From the NCBI GenBank assembly GCA_036269075.1, contig DATASX010000130.1, positions 1-46,643 on the forward strand: a stretch of DNA of 46,643 bases, written 5' to 3'. Of the stretch, positions 15,609-23,371 are shown piece after piece (positions within the stretch are counted from its first letter, which is position 1; the number at the start of each line of letters is the position of its first letter). Below the pieces are notes generated by a model. It did no database searches. It was not told the DNA's origin and saw nothing but the letters and a program-made list of their open reading frames with translations. The position numbers were made by a program, and so were the translations under genes. This DNA is from Sporichthyaceae bacterium (GTDB taxonomy: Bacteria > Actinomycetota > Actinomycetes > Sporichthyales > Sporichthyaceae).

Positions 15609-15863
15609 CTCCAGCCTCCGCAACACGCGGCCCGCACCGGCGAGCCGTGGTTCTTCGTATTCCTGCCCGGGTTCGGCCGCGACCGGCGGCCCGGCGACAC
15701 GCCGGAGCCGCCCTGGCGTGGGCGAGCCGGAAAAGTATCACCGGACCTGCGCACCACGAGACTCATTTCACCGGTGAGTCGCTCATCGTGGTCGCGCGGA
15801 TACACCGAATCTTACCGGGTGGTCGCTACCCTCCAGGCGACGTCAGATCTCGGGGGAGGTTCG
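15609..15863. promoter_or_regulatory. Divergent region, LCP/UDP-glucose dehydrogenase
   Basis: This 255-base region should carry promoters for the leftward LCP-GT2 pair and the rightward dehydrogenase. GACTCA(9)TGAGTC at 15760-15780 is a perfect interrupted palindrome of operator type. GGGGGAGG (about 15852-15859) is a strong ribosome site for the GTG at 15864. No recognisable protein is encoded in the gap. Confidence 0.45.
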
Positions 15864-17189
15864 GTGCGTTCGGTCACGGTTGTCGGTACCGGCTATCTGG
15901 GCGCGACCCACGCGGCCTGCCTGGCCGAGCTCGGCTTCGACGTGCTGGGCATGGATGTCGACGAGGTGAAGATCGCCGCGTTGAGCGCGGGCCGCGTCCC
16001 GTTCTACGAGCCCGCCCTGGCCGAGCTGGTCGCCAAGCACGTCGCGAGCGGCAAGCTGCGGTTCACCACGTCCTACGCCGAGGTGGCCGCGTTCGCCGAC
16101 CTGCACTTCCTCTGCGCGGGCACCCCGCAGCGCATCGGTGAGCTCGCCGCCGACCTCAGCCAGGTCGACGGCGCCTTCGGCGGACTGGCCCGGCACCTGG
16201 ACCGGCCGTGCCTGCTGGTGGGCAAGTCCACGGTGCCCGTGGGCACCGCGGCGCGCCTGGCGGATCTGGTGGCCACGACCGCTCCGGCCGGTGCCGCGGC
16301 CGAGCTGGCCTGGAACCCGGAGTTCCTGCGCGAGGGCCACGCGGTGGCCGACACGCTGCGGCCGGACCGCCTGGTGGTCGGGGTCCGCGGCACGCGGGCC
16401 GAGGAAGTGCTGCGCGAGGTCTACGCCGACCTGCTGGCGGCCGGGGTGCCGTTCCTGGTGACCGACTTCGCCACGGCCGAACTGGTCAAGGTCGCGGCCA
16501 ACGCGTTCCTGGCCACCAAGATCTCGTTCATCAACGCCATGGCGGAGGTGTGCCAGGCGGCCGGCGGAGACGTGACCGCGTTGGCCGACGCGCTCGGCCA
16601 CGACCCGCGGATCGGCCGGCGCTTCCTCAACGCCGGGCTGGGCTTCGGCGGCGGCTGCCTGCCCAAGGACATCCGGGCGTTCATGGCCCGAGCCGGTGAG
16701 CTGGGTGTCTCGGAGGCGCTGACGTTCCTGCGCGAGGTCGACGCGATCAACCTGCGGCAACGCGCGCGCGCCGTGGAGATCTCCCGGGAGCTGTGCGACG
16801 GGGTGCTGGTCGGGCGCCGGATCGCGGTACTCGGCGCGGCGTTCAAGCCGGAGTCCGACGACGTCCGCGACTCCCCCGCCCTCGACGTGGCCGGCCAACT
16901 GCAACTTTCCGGCGCCCGGGTCAGCGTCTTCGACCCGAAGGCCATGGCGAATGCCGCGGCCCGCTTCCCGACGTTGTCCTACGCGGAATCGGCCGAGGAC
17001 GCCTGCGCCGACGCCGATCTGGTGCTGCACCTGACCGAGTGGCAGGCCTTCCGCGACCTGGACCCGGCGAAGCTGGCCGAGGTTGTCGCGCGCCCGGTCG
17101 TCCTGGACGCCCGCAACGCGCTCGACCAGGTCGCCTGGCGCGCCGCCGGGTGGATCTACCGAGGGTTCGGGCGGAGCACGACGAATTAG
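15864..17189 (+). CDS. ugd: UDP-glucose 6-dehydrogenase
   Basis: Oxidises UDP-glucose to UDP-glucuronate with two NAD+, giving an acidic sugar precursor for envelope polymers. The 441 residues have an N-terminal Rossmann domain (VVGTGYLGATHAACLAELG, residues 5-23, then an acidic D at the end of strand 2). The middle helical part and active-site loop GFGGGCLPKD with the catalytic Cys lie near residue 265. The C-terminal UDP-binding domain has LGAAFKPESDDVRDSP. The GTG at 15864 is preceded by GGGGGAGG. UDP-ManNAc dehydrogenase is the main alternative, but the WNPEFLREG motif favours UDP-glucose. The stop codon lies inside a 27-base tandem repeat, so the C-terminus may have been altered by repeat slippage. 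Confidence 0.9.
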   Translation: MRSVTVVGTGYLGATHAACLAELGFDVLGMDVDEVKIAALSAGRVPFYEPALAELVAKHVASGKLRFTTSYAEVAAFADLHFLCAGTPQRIGELAADLSQVDGAFGGLARHLDRPCLLVGKSTVPVGTAARLADLVATTAPAGAAAELAWNPEFLREGHAVADTLRPDRLVVGVRGTRAEEVLREVYADLLAAGVPFLVTDFATAELVKVAANAFLATKISFINAMAEVCQAAGGDVTALADALGHDPRIGRRFLNAGLGFGGGCLPKDIRAFMARAGELGVSEALTFLREVDAINLRQRARAVEISRELCDGVLVGRRIAVLGAAFKPESDDVRDSPALDVAGQLQLSGARVSVFDPKAMANAAARFPTLSYAESAEDACADADLVLHLTEWQAFRDLDPAKLAEVVARPVVLDARNALDQVAWRAAGWIYRGFGRSTTN

Positions 17190-17230
17190 TGCAGCGGGCG
17201 GAGCACGACGAATTAGTGCAGCGGGCGGAG
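17168..17230. repeat. 27-base tandem repeat over the ugd stop
   Basis: Two perfect copies (17168-17194 and 17195-17221), each beginning CGGGCGGAGC and ending TTAGTGCAG, are followed by nine bases of a third. The first copy contains the ugd stop codon TAG (17187-17189). It lies between convergent genes and stops 2 bases short of the purE end. Slippage here would change only the 3' untranslated region. Confidence 0.85.
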
Positions 17231-17232
17231 GG

Positions 17233-17775
17233 TCAGGGGGAGCCGAGGCGCCGGGAGCGCAGCGCGGCGCCCTTCGCCCGGGCGGTGGCCGCCAGGTCGG
17301 TCTGGAAGTCGAGCATTCGGTTCCGCAGGTCCTTGTCGCTCACCGCCAGGATGCGCACGGCGAGCAGGCCCGCGTTGCGCGCGCCGCCCACCGCCACCGT
17401 GGCGACCGGCACCCCGGCAGGCATCTGCACGATCGAGAGCAACGAGTCCAGCCCGTCGAGGTTTCGCAGCGGCACCGGTACGCCGATGACCGGCAACGGC
17501 GTGACCGAGGCGAGCATCCCGGGCAGGTGCGCCGCTCCCCCGGCGCCGGCGATGATCACCTTCAACCCGCGGTCGGCCGCACTTGCCCCGTAGTCGAGCA
17601 TCGCGCGCGGCATCCGGTGCGCGGAGACCACGTCGGCCTCGAACGGGACGTCGAACTCCTCCAGCAACTCGGCGGCGGCCTCCATCACCGACCAGTCCGA
17701 GTCCGACCCCATCACCACCCCGACCAGCGGGGCGGCGGCGCGCAGGCCCGCCGGCGGGGCGTCGGGTTCAGCCAA
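17233..17775 (-). CDS. purE: N5-carboxyaminoimidazole ribonucleotide mutase
   Basis: Class I PurE, which converts N5-CAIR, made by PurK, to CAIR in purine biosynthesis. The Gly-rich [11 protein letters not shown] loop and SAHRMP with the catalytic His are clear, as are the [12 protein letters not shown] segment and the [12 protein letters not shown] strand. About 180 residues matches the family. TTG at 17775 has GGAG six bases upstream and overlaps the purK stop by 8 bases, so I prefer it to the TTG four codons earlier (17787). It is in an operon with purK. The same purK-purE pair is beside a GtrA-type gene in M. tuberculosis (Rv3276c-Rv3275c, Rv3277), as here. Confidence 0.93.
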   Translation of the reverse strand: MAEPDAPPAGLRAAAPLVGVVMGSDSDWSVMEAAAELLEEFDVPFEADVVSAHRMPRAMLDYGASAADRGLKVIIAGAGGAAHLPGMLASVTPLPVIGVPVPLRNLDGLDSLLSIVQMPAGVPVATVAVGGARNAGLLAVRILAVSDKDLRNRMLDFQTDLAATARAKGAALRSRRLGSP

Positions 17776-18946
17776 GGTCGTCTCCAACCGGTGAGTCCGG
17801 GTCAGCCTGTTCCAACTCGGGATGGCCGCCCAGGAACGCCGCGGCGTGCCGGGCGCGGGCGAGCAGGTCCGCCGGGTCGCGGCCGCCGACGGTCACGTGC
17901 CCGACCTTGCGGCCGGGCAGCGCCTTCTTGCCGTAGTTGTGGATCTTCAGCCCCGGGTCGTGGGCCATGCAGTGCAGGTAACCCCCGAACAGGTCGGGGT
18001 GGTCGCCGCCGAGAACGTTGGCCATCACCACGTGGCGGTCGCGCATCGACACGTCGCCCAGCGGCCAGTCCAGCACCGCCCGCAGGTGCTGCTCGAACTG
18101 GCTGGTCACCGAGCCGTCGATGGTCCAGTGGCCGCTGTTGTGCGGGCGCATCGCGAGTTCGTTGACGACGACGCCGGCCGCGGTGTCGAACATCTCCACA
18201 GCCAGCACCCCGACCACCTCGAGGTCCCCGGCGATCCGCAGCGCGATCTGCTGTGCCGCCAGCGCGTGCTCCTCGCTGATCGGCGCCGGGGCCAGCACCT
18301 CGCGGCAGATCCCGGCCCGCTGCACGGTCTGCACGACCGGCCACACCGCGGCCTGTCCGTGCGGGCTACGGGCCAGCAGTACCGCCAGTTCCCGGTCGAA
18401 GTCGACCCGGGCCTCGGCCAGCACCGGGCCGCGCGCCAGCCAGTCGACGGCGTCAGCGGCGGCGGCGACGACCCGGACGCCGCGGCCGTCATAGCCGCCC
18501 TGCGGGGTCTTGATCACCACCGGCCAGCCCACCCGGGCACCGAATGCGTCCAGCCCAGCGACGTCGTACACCAGCGCCCACTCGGGCACCGGCGTCCCGA
18601 GCCGGGTCAACCGCTCGCGCATCACGCGCTTGTCCTGGGCGTGCCGCAGCGCCGCCGAGCCGGGCCGCACCGCGACTCCCTCGGCCTCGAGCACCTCCAG
18701 GTGCGCCGGTGGCACGTGCTCGTGATCGAACGTCAGCACGTCGCAACCGGCCGCAAAGGCCCGCAACATGTCCAGGTCGTCGTGGTCGCCGACCACCACA
18801 TCGGCGCTGATCTGGGCGGCTGAGGAGTCCGCCGCCTCGGCCAGCACCCGCAGCCGTACGTCGAGAGCGACGGCCGCAGCCGCCGTCATCCGGGCCAGTT
18901 GCCCGCCGCCGACCATTCCGACCACCGGTTGCGCCACGCGCGACAC
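17768..18946 (-). CDS. purK: N5-carboxyaminoimidazole ribonucleotide synthase
   Basis: ATP-grasp enzyme that carboxylates AIR with bicarbonate and ATP to give N5-CAIR for PurE. It has 392 residues. The N-terminal [12 protein letters not shown] loop, the pre-ATP-grasp domain with [10 protein letters not shown], the ATP-binding Gly-rich stretch [12 protein letters not shown] near residue 155 and the metal-site [17 protein letters not shown] are all intact. GTG at 18946 has GAGGAG ten bases upstream. A longer open frame to 19048 has no such support and would add an unrelated Cys/Arg-rich leader. It overlaps the start of purE. The upstream region carries an interrupted palindrome at 19029-19049. 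Confidence 0.93.
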   Translation of the reverse strand: MSRVAQPVVGMVGGGQLARMTAAAAVALDVRLRVLAEAADSSAAQISADVVVGDHDDLDMLRAFAAGCDVLTFDHEHVPPAHLEVLEAEGVAVRPGSAALRHAQDKRVMRERLTRLGTPVPEWALVYDVAGLDAFGARVGWPVVIKTPQGGYDGRGVRVVAAAADAVDWLARGPVLAEARVDFDRELAVLLARSPHGQAAVWPVVQTVQRAGICREVLAPAPISEEHALAAQQIALRIAGDLEVVGVLAVEMFDTAAGVVVNELAMRPHNSGHWTIDGSVTSQFEQHLRAVLDWPLGDVSMRDRHVVMANVLGGDHPDLFGGYLHCMAHDPGLKIHNYGKKALPGRKVGHVTVGGRDPADLLARARHAAAFLGGHPELEQADPDSPVGDDLG

Positions 18947-19028
18947 GCTATCGAGACTCCTCAGTGCAGCAGCGCAACGGCCCGGATCAAGGCGCTGACC
19001 AGGCATTACACACACGATGCAACGGTTC

Positions 19029-19049
19029 CGTGACCGAATGCAGGTCACG
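19029..19049. promoter_or_regulatory. Interrupted palindrome upstream of purK
   Basis: CGTGACC (19029-19035) and GGTCACG (19043-19049) are perfect reverse complements around GAATGCA. The site is 83 bases upstream of the purK start in the divergent purK/GtrA region, a typical position for an operator. No known regulator is assigned. Confidence 0.4.
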
Positions 19050-19130
19050 AAATGCGATCAGCTTCACCCTCAGTAGCGCCTGACAGGCCATCAGGTGGGG
19101 AAGAATGACTGCCGACAACGCATTAGCGGC

Positions 19131-19225
19131 AGTCCGGGTACCCACCCCGGTCGCGACGAGCAGAGTCCGGGAACACCCCGGCTGCGATGAACAGAGTCCG
19201 GGGACCCCCCGGCTGAACGAGAGGG
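19131..19225 (+). repeat. Three degenerate 31-33-base direct repeats before the GtrA gene
   Basis: Units start at 19131, 19164 and 19195, each opening AGTCCGGG and continuing into a C-rich ACCCCGG part that can form a small CCGG-type hairpin. The period is 33 then 31 bases. They end about 10 bases before the GTG of the GtrA gene, so they sit in its leader. Confidence 0.7.
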
Positions 19226-19234
19226 CCGGGATCG

Positions 19235-19750
19235 GTGAGTTTCGCCCGCAGTACGGACGGCACCCGCATCGCCAACCTCAGCGCAGCCATCCGTGAGCGC
19301 TTCGGCCACCTCGTCCACGAACTCGCGAAGTTCGGGGTCGTCGGTGCGGTCGCCTACGTGGTCGACGTCGGCACGTTCAACGCGCTGCGAGCCGGGGTCC
19401 TCACCGACCGCCCGCTGAGCGCCAAGTTCATCTCGACGATCCTGGCCACCACCGCCGCGTACTTCGGCAACCGGCACTGGACGTTCCGGCACCGCGAGCG
19501 CACCGGCCTGCGCCGGGAGTACGCGCTGTTCTTCGCGTTCAACGCCGTCGGGCTGGCGATCGCGTTGGGCTGCCTCGGGTTGTCGCACTACGTGCTGGGC
19601 CTGACCTCGTCGTTGGACGACAACATCTCGGCGAACGTGATCGGCATGATGCTGGGCACGGTCTTCCGGTTCTGGACCTACCGCAAGTTCGTGTTCACCG
19701 AGCTCGCCGAGCCGTCCCGCTCCGAGATCGCCGAGCCGCTCGCGGCTTAG
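19235..19750 (+). CDS. GtrA-family membrane protein
   Basis: Small polytopic protein of 171 residues, likely helping flip or use polyprenyl-phosphate sugars in envelope glycan synthesis. Four membrane segments are visible at about residues 33-52, 62-78, 97-118 and 131-148. They contain the family features KFGVVGAVAYVVDVG, an NRHWTFRHR loop and the closing FRFWTYRKFVF. GTG at 19235 has a GAGGG site (19221-19225) about 9 bases upstream. Its stop overlaps that of the convergent LOG gene in TTAG (19747-19750). The purEK-GtrA linkage resembles Rv3275c-Rv3277 of M. tuberculosis. The lipid substrate is not known. Confidence 0.87.
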   Translation: MSFARSTDGTRIANLSAAIRERFGHLVHELAKFGVVGAVAYVVDVGTFNALRAGVLTDRPLSAKFISTILATTAAYFGNRHWTFRHRERTGLRREYALFFAFNAVGLAIALGCLGLSHYVLGLTSSLDDNISANVIGMMLGTVFRFWTYRKFVFTELAEPSRSEIAEPLAA

Positions 19751-20292
19751 GCGGCGCGCTCGGCGAGCCGGTCGAAGGCCTCGGCCACCGAGGTCGTCCA
19801 GCTCAGCAGCTCCGCGGTCGCCGCGGACATGAACCGCTGTGCGACCAGCACCTGCACCTGCTCCCGCAGCGGGGCGAACAAGCCACCCGGATCCAGCAGC
19901 ACGACCGGCCGGTCGTGCATGCCCAGCGCCCGGGCGACCCAGATCTCCAGCAGCTCCTCCAGCGTGCCCAGGCCGCCGGGCAGCACCAGGAACGCGTCCG
20001 CGCGGGCGTCCATGGCGGCCTTGCGGGTCCGCATGTCGGGGGTGACCAGCAGCTCGTCGGCGTCGTGGTCGGCGACCTCCCGGCTGACCAGTGCCTGCGG
20101 GATCACCCCGATCGTGTGCGCCCCACCGGCCCGCGCGGCCCGGGCCAACGCGCCCATCGCCGAGATCGCGCCACCGCCCGAGACCAGCGTGTGCCCGCGG
20201 GCGGCCAGTTCGGTCCCGACCTGCCCGGCCAGCTCGACCCACCTCGGGTCGATCAACTCACTCGACGCGCAGAAGACGCAGATCGCCGCCAT
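19747..20292 (-). CDS. LOG-family protein (small form)
   Basis: Rossmann-fold protein of the LOG family (TIGR00730), which hydrolyses nucleoside 5'-monophosphates, classically cytokinin ribotides, to free base. It has 181 residues, the usual short form. The conserved LPGGLGTLEELLE (the PGGxGTxxE site) is intact near residue 104. The first motif reads SGGGAISAMG rather than the common GGGxxGLMG, a modest departure. The start is ATG at 20292, 4 bases after the stop of a second, longer LOG gene, so the two are one operon. It may be misannotated as lysine decarboxylase in databases. Its natural substrate in this organism is unknown. Confidence 0.87.
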   Translation of the reverse strand: MAAICVFCASSELIDPRWVELAGQVGTELAARGHTLVSGGGAISAMGALARAARAGGAHTIGVIPQALVSREVADHDADELLVTPDMRTRKAAMDARADAFLVLPGGLGTLEELLEIWVARALGMHDRPVVLLDPGGLFAPLREQVQVLVAQRFMSAATAELLSWTTSVAEAFDRLAERAA

Positions 20293-20296
20293 CGGC

Positions 20297-21136
20297 TCAG
20301 CCGTCGGCCGGCAACCGCAGCATCCGCAGCTCGCTGGTCTGGGCGGCGATGTCGATGGCCAGCGCGTCGCCTGCGGCGAGCTCCTGGCGACGGCGCCGCT
20401 CGTCGGCGTCGCGCATGATCTGCACGACCTCGTCCACGTCGTCGGTGATCTGGATCAGCTCGATGTCACTGGGCGAGATCTTCCCCGACTCCACGACGCG
20501 GGTGCTGATCCACTCGATCAGGCCGGTCCAGTAGTCCTTGCCCATCAGCACGACCGGGAAGCGGGTCACTTTCTGGGTCTGGACCAGGACCAGCGCCTCG
20601 AACAGCTCGTCGAGAGTCCCGAATCCGCCGGGCATGAACACGAAGCCCTGGGCGTACTTGACGAACATCGTCTTGCGGACGAAGAAGTAGCGGAAGTCGA
20701 TGCCGACGTCGACGTACTCGTTCAGGCCCTGCTCGAACGGCAGCTCGATGCCCAGGCCGATCGAGGTGCCCTCGGCCTCCACCGCGCCCCGGTTCGCGGC
20801 CTCCATCACACCCGGTCCGCCACCGGTGATCACCGCCCACCCGGCCTTGGCCAGGCTGTGGCCGAGCCGCCGGGTCAACTCGTACTCGGGGTGATCGCGC
20901 GGGGTGCGCGCGGAGCCGAAGATGGTGATCGCCTTGCCGGTCTCGGCCAGCAGCCCGAATCCCTCGACGAACTCCGCCTGGATGCGCAGCACGCGCCACG
21001 GGTCGGTGTGCACCCAGTCGCTCGGGCCCAGGCCGTCGAGCAACCGCTGGTCGGTCGTGGAGTTCTGCACCTGACGGCGACGCAGGATCACCGGGCCGCG
21101 GTGGCGTTCCGGGGTGTGACTGGGCTGCTCCGACAT
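20297..21136 (-). CDS. LOG-family protein (long form)
   Basis: Second LOG/TIGR00730 protein, 279 residues. Its N-terminal ~70 residues include a basic stretch (GPVILRRRQVQNSTTD). The fold then shows ITIFGSART, ITGGGPGVMEAANRGA and MPGGFGTLDELFE, all canonical. This long form matches the type that neighbours dapD/dapE in mycobacteria (Rv1205). The Asp/Glu-rich C-terminus (about residues 235-255) is an amphipathic helix. The ATG at 21136 is divergent from the LLM oxidoreductase with a 130-base spacer. Two adjacent paralogues suggest a complex or two substrates. The enzymatic role, nucleotide phosphoribohydrolase, is inferred from family members only. Confidence 0.88.
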   Translation of the reverse strand: MSEQPSHTPERHRGPVILRRRQVQNSTTDQRLLDGLGPSDWVHTDPWRVLRIQAEFVEGFGLLAETGKAITIFGSARTPRDHPEYELTRRLGHSLAKAGWAVITGGGPGVMEAANRGAVEAEGTSIGLGIELPFEQGLNEYVDVGIDFRYFFVRKTMFVKYAQGFVFMPGGFGTLDELFEALVLVQTQKVTRFPVVLMGKDYWTGLIEWISTRVVESGKISPSDIELIQITDDVDEVVQIMRDADERRRRQELAAGDALAIDIAAQTSELRMLRLPADG

Positions 21137-21266
21137 GGCCGCGACGCTACAGGCGATTGAGCCGAGAGATCGGACGCCGCTCCCCGACGAGCCACGGTCG
21201 CAAGCTTGCGGGCGTCCGAGGGTGCTGTCCGGCTCGCCGGCATCCCGTGGCAGCATGCGATCTGCG

Positions 21267-22256
21267 ATGGAGATTCCCCTGTCAGTGCTCGATCTTGCGC
21301 CGGTGTCGAGCGGGACGTCGGCGGCCGAGTGCGTCCGACGAACCGTCGACCTGGCCCGGTTGGCCGAACAGCTGGGGTTCCGGCGCTACTGGTTCGCCGA
21401 GCACCACAGCCTCCCCGCGGTGGCCAGCAGCTCACCCGAGGTGCTGATCGCGCACGTCGCGGCGCGCACCGAGCGGATCCGGGTCGGGTCCGGTGGGATC
21501 ATGCTGCCGAATCACACCCCGATACGGGTGGCCGAGGCGTTCAAGACCCTCGCGGCGCTCTACCCGGACCGTATTGACCTGGGAATCGGTCGGGCACCGG
21601 GCTCGGAGGCATTCGCGTCCAAGGCGTTGCGGGCCTTCGACGCCTCGGCGTTCTCCTCGCTGGTCTCCGAGCTGCTCTCGTTCACCCGAAAGCTGTTCCC
21701 GAACGGGCACCCGTTCGCGTCGCTGCAGGCGATGCCGGAGGACGCCGTCCCGCCGCCGATCTGGATCCTCGGCTCGACCGGTGCCAGCGCGGAGTCGGCC
21801 GGCCGCGCCGGGTTGGGATACGCGTTCGCGACCCACTTCACCGCGGAGTCGCCGGGACCGGCGATCAGCATGTACCGCGCGGCCTTCACGCCCAACGCGG
21901 AGTTCGCGCAGCCGAGCGCGATCCTCGCCGTCGCCGTGGTCTGCGCGGACACCACCGCGGAGGCCGAACGCCTGGCGACGACCATGGACCTGGGTTGGCT
22001 GCGGATCGAGCGAGGCGAGTTCTCCGCGCTGGAGAGCCCCGAGGAGGTCGCGGCCCACCCGTTCAACGAGTCGGAGCGGGCCTCGATCAAGCGACGCCGG
22101 AACCTGGTCGTGATCGGCGACCCGGAGGAGGTCCGCGAGCAGTTGACCAAGCGGATGGCCGAGTCCGGGGCCGACGAGCTGATGATCGTCACCAACGTCT
22201 GGAGCCACGAGGCCCGGCTGCGGTCCTACGAGTTGGTGGCGCAGGCGCTGACCTGA
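21267..22256 (+). CDS. LLM-class flavin-dependent oxidoreductase
   Basis: Luciferase-like TIM-barrel protein resembling the group-1 family (TIGR03558), using reduced FMN or F420. It has 329 residues. The opening IPLSVLDLAPVSSGTSA, then FRRYWFAEHHSLPAVASSSPEV, VGSGGIMLPNHTPIRVAEAF and the PDRIDLGIGRAPG strand are characteristic. No membrane or secretion signal is present. The ATG at 21267 begins exactly on the first beta strand; the frame stays open upstream to 21135, but that leader is antisense to the divergent gene's promoter. Its 3' end overlaps the convergent dapE gene by 31 bases. The substrate cannot be predicted. Confidence 0.88.
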   Translation: MEIPLSVLDLAPVSSGTSAAECVRRTVDLARLAEQLGFRRYWFAEHHSLPAVASSSPEVLIAHVAARTERIRVGSGGIMLPNHTPIRVAEAFKTLAALYPDRIDLGIGRAPGSEAFASKALRAFDASAFSSLVSELLSFTRKLFPNGHPFASLQAMPEDAVPPPIWILGSTGASAESAGRAGLGYAFATHFTAESPGPAISMYRAAFTPNAEFAQPSAILAVAVVCADTTAEAERLATTMDLGWLRIERGEFSALESPEEVAAHPFNESERASIKRRRNLVVIGDPEEVREQLTKRMAESGADELMIVTNVWSHEARLRSYELVAQALT

Positions 22257-23335
22257 GCCGCGCCGGTCAGCCAGGCGCGCAGCGTGGCCTCGCACTGGGC
22301 GATCTCGGACAGCTCGACGTACTCGTCCCGGGTGTGCGCCAGGCCCGGGTCGCCGGGGCCGTAGTTGACCGCGGGCACGCCGAGCTCGGAGAACCGGGCG
22401 ACGTCGGTCCAGCCGTACTTGGGGGCGGCCGGTCGCCCGGTCGCCGCGAGGAATGCGGCCGCGGCGGGCCGGTCGAGGCCGGGCAACGCGCCGGGCGCGG
22501 CGTCGACGCAAACGACCTCGTAGCCCTCGAAGACCTCGTGGACGTGCGCCAGCGCCTCGTCCATCGAGCGGTCCGGGGCGAAGCGGTGGTTGACGGTGAC
22601 CACGCACTCGTCCGGAATCACATTGCCGGCCACCCCGCCGCGGACGAACACCGCCGAGAGCCCTTCGCGGTACTCCAGGCCGTCGACGGTCGGACGCCGC
22701 GGCTGGTAGTTCCGCAACCGGTCGAGCACGTCGCCGGCGGCGTGGATCGCGTTCTCGCCGCGCCACGACCGCGCGCTGTGCGCCCGCACCCCGCGGGTGG
22801 TGACCTCGACCCGCAGCGTGCCCTGGCAGCCGGCCTCGACCCCGGCGTTGGACGGCTCCATCAGCACCGCGAAGTCGCCCGCCAACCAGTCCGGGTGCGC
22901 GGCCACCAGCCGACGCAGGCCGTTGCGCTCGGCAGCGACCTCCTCGTTGTCGTAGAAGACGTAGGTGATGTCCCGCACCGGCTCGGTCAGCGCCGCGGCC
23001 AGTCGTAACGCGACCGCGACCCCGCCCTTCATGTCGCAGGCGCCCAGCCCGTACAACCGTCCGTCGACGAACCGGGCCGTGAGGTTGTCCGCGGCCGGGA
23101 CGGTGTCCAGGTGGCCGGCGATCACCACTCGCTCGCCGTGACCGAGCTCGGTGCGCGCGACCACCGCGTCGCCGTTGCGCGTGACGGTCAGATGCCCGAA
23201 CTTGCTCAGCGCGCGCTCCACCGCGTCGGCCAACGGGCCTTCGGCGCCGCTCACGGACGGCCGGTCCACCAGATCGGCGGTCAGCGCGGCGCCGTCGAGG
23301 GTGAGGTCGAGGTCAGCGCCTGGGTCACGGGTCAC
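22226..23335 (-). CDS. dapE: Succinyl-diaminopimelate desuccinylase
   Basis: Zinc M20 peptidase-family enzyme that removes succinate from N-succinyl-LL-diaminopimelate, the penultimate step to DAP and lysine. It has 369 residues. The metal ligands are in [10 protein letters not shown] (first His-x-Asp), [10 protein letters not shown] (bridging Asp), YDNEEV (Glu pair) and the late [15 protein letters not shown] (His). The dimerisation lid domain (about 175-285) has the [16 protein letters not shown] loop. GTG at 23335 is only 36 bases from the divergent dapD start, so both promoters overlap. Pairing with dapD supports DapE over another M20 enzyme such as ArgE. Confidence 0.92.
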   Translation of the reverse strand: MTRDPGADLDLTLDGAALTADLVDRPSVSGAEGPLADAVERALSKFGHLTVTRNGDAVVARTELGHGERVVIAGHLDTVPAADNLTARFVDGRLYGLGACDMKGGVAVALRLAAALTEPVRDITYVFYDNEEVAAERNGLRRLVAAHPDWLAGDFAVLMEPSNAGVEAGCQGTLRVEVTTRGVRAHSARSWRGENAIHAAGDVLDRLRNYQPRRPTVDGLEYREGLSAVFVRGGVAGNVIPDECVVTVNHRFAPDRSMDEALAHVHEVFEGYEVVCVDAAPGALPGLDRPAAAAFLAATGRPAAPKYGWTDVARFSELGVPAVNYGPGDPGLAHTRDEYVELSEIAQCEATLRAWLTGAAQVSACATNS

Positions 23336-23371
23336 GCGGCAACGTTATCCGGGCGTGGATACGGTTACCGG
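23336..23371. promoter_or_regulatory. 36-base divergent dapE/dapD spacer
   Basis: Only 36 bases separate two divergent starts, so at least one transcript must start leaderless or within the opposite gene. GGATACGGTTACCGG is the most A/T-rich part; TACGGT could serve as a -10 for dapD. Co-regulation of both DAP genes follows from the geometry. Confidence 0.35.

Noticed and set aside
17168-17230. Attachment-site repeats of an integrated element
   Set aside because: The copies are in tandem, not flanking a segment, and no integrase is found.
19131-19225. Short CRISPR-like array
   Set aside because: Units abut each other with no unique spacers and vary in sequence; no cas genes are present.
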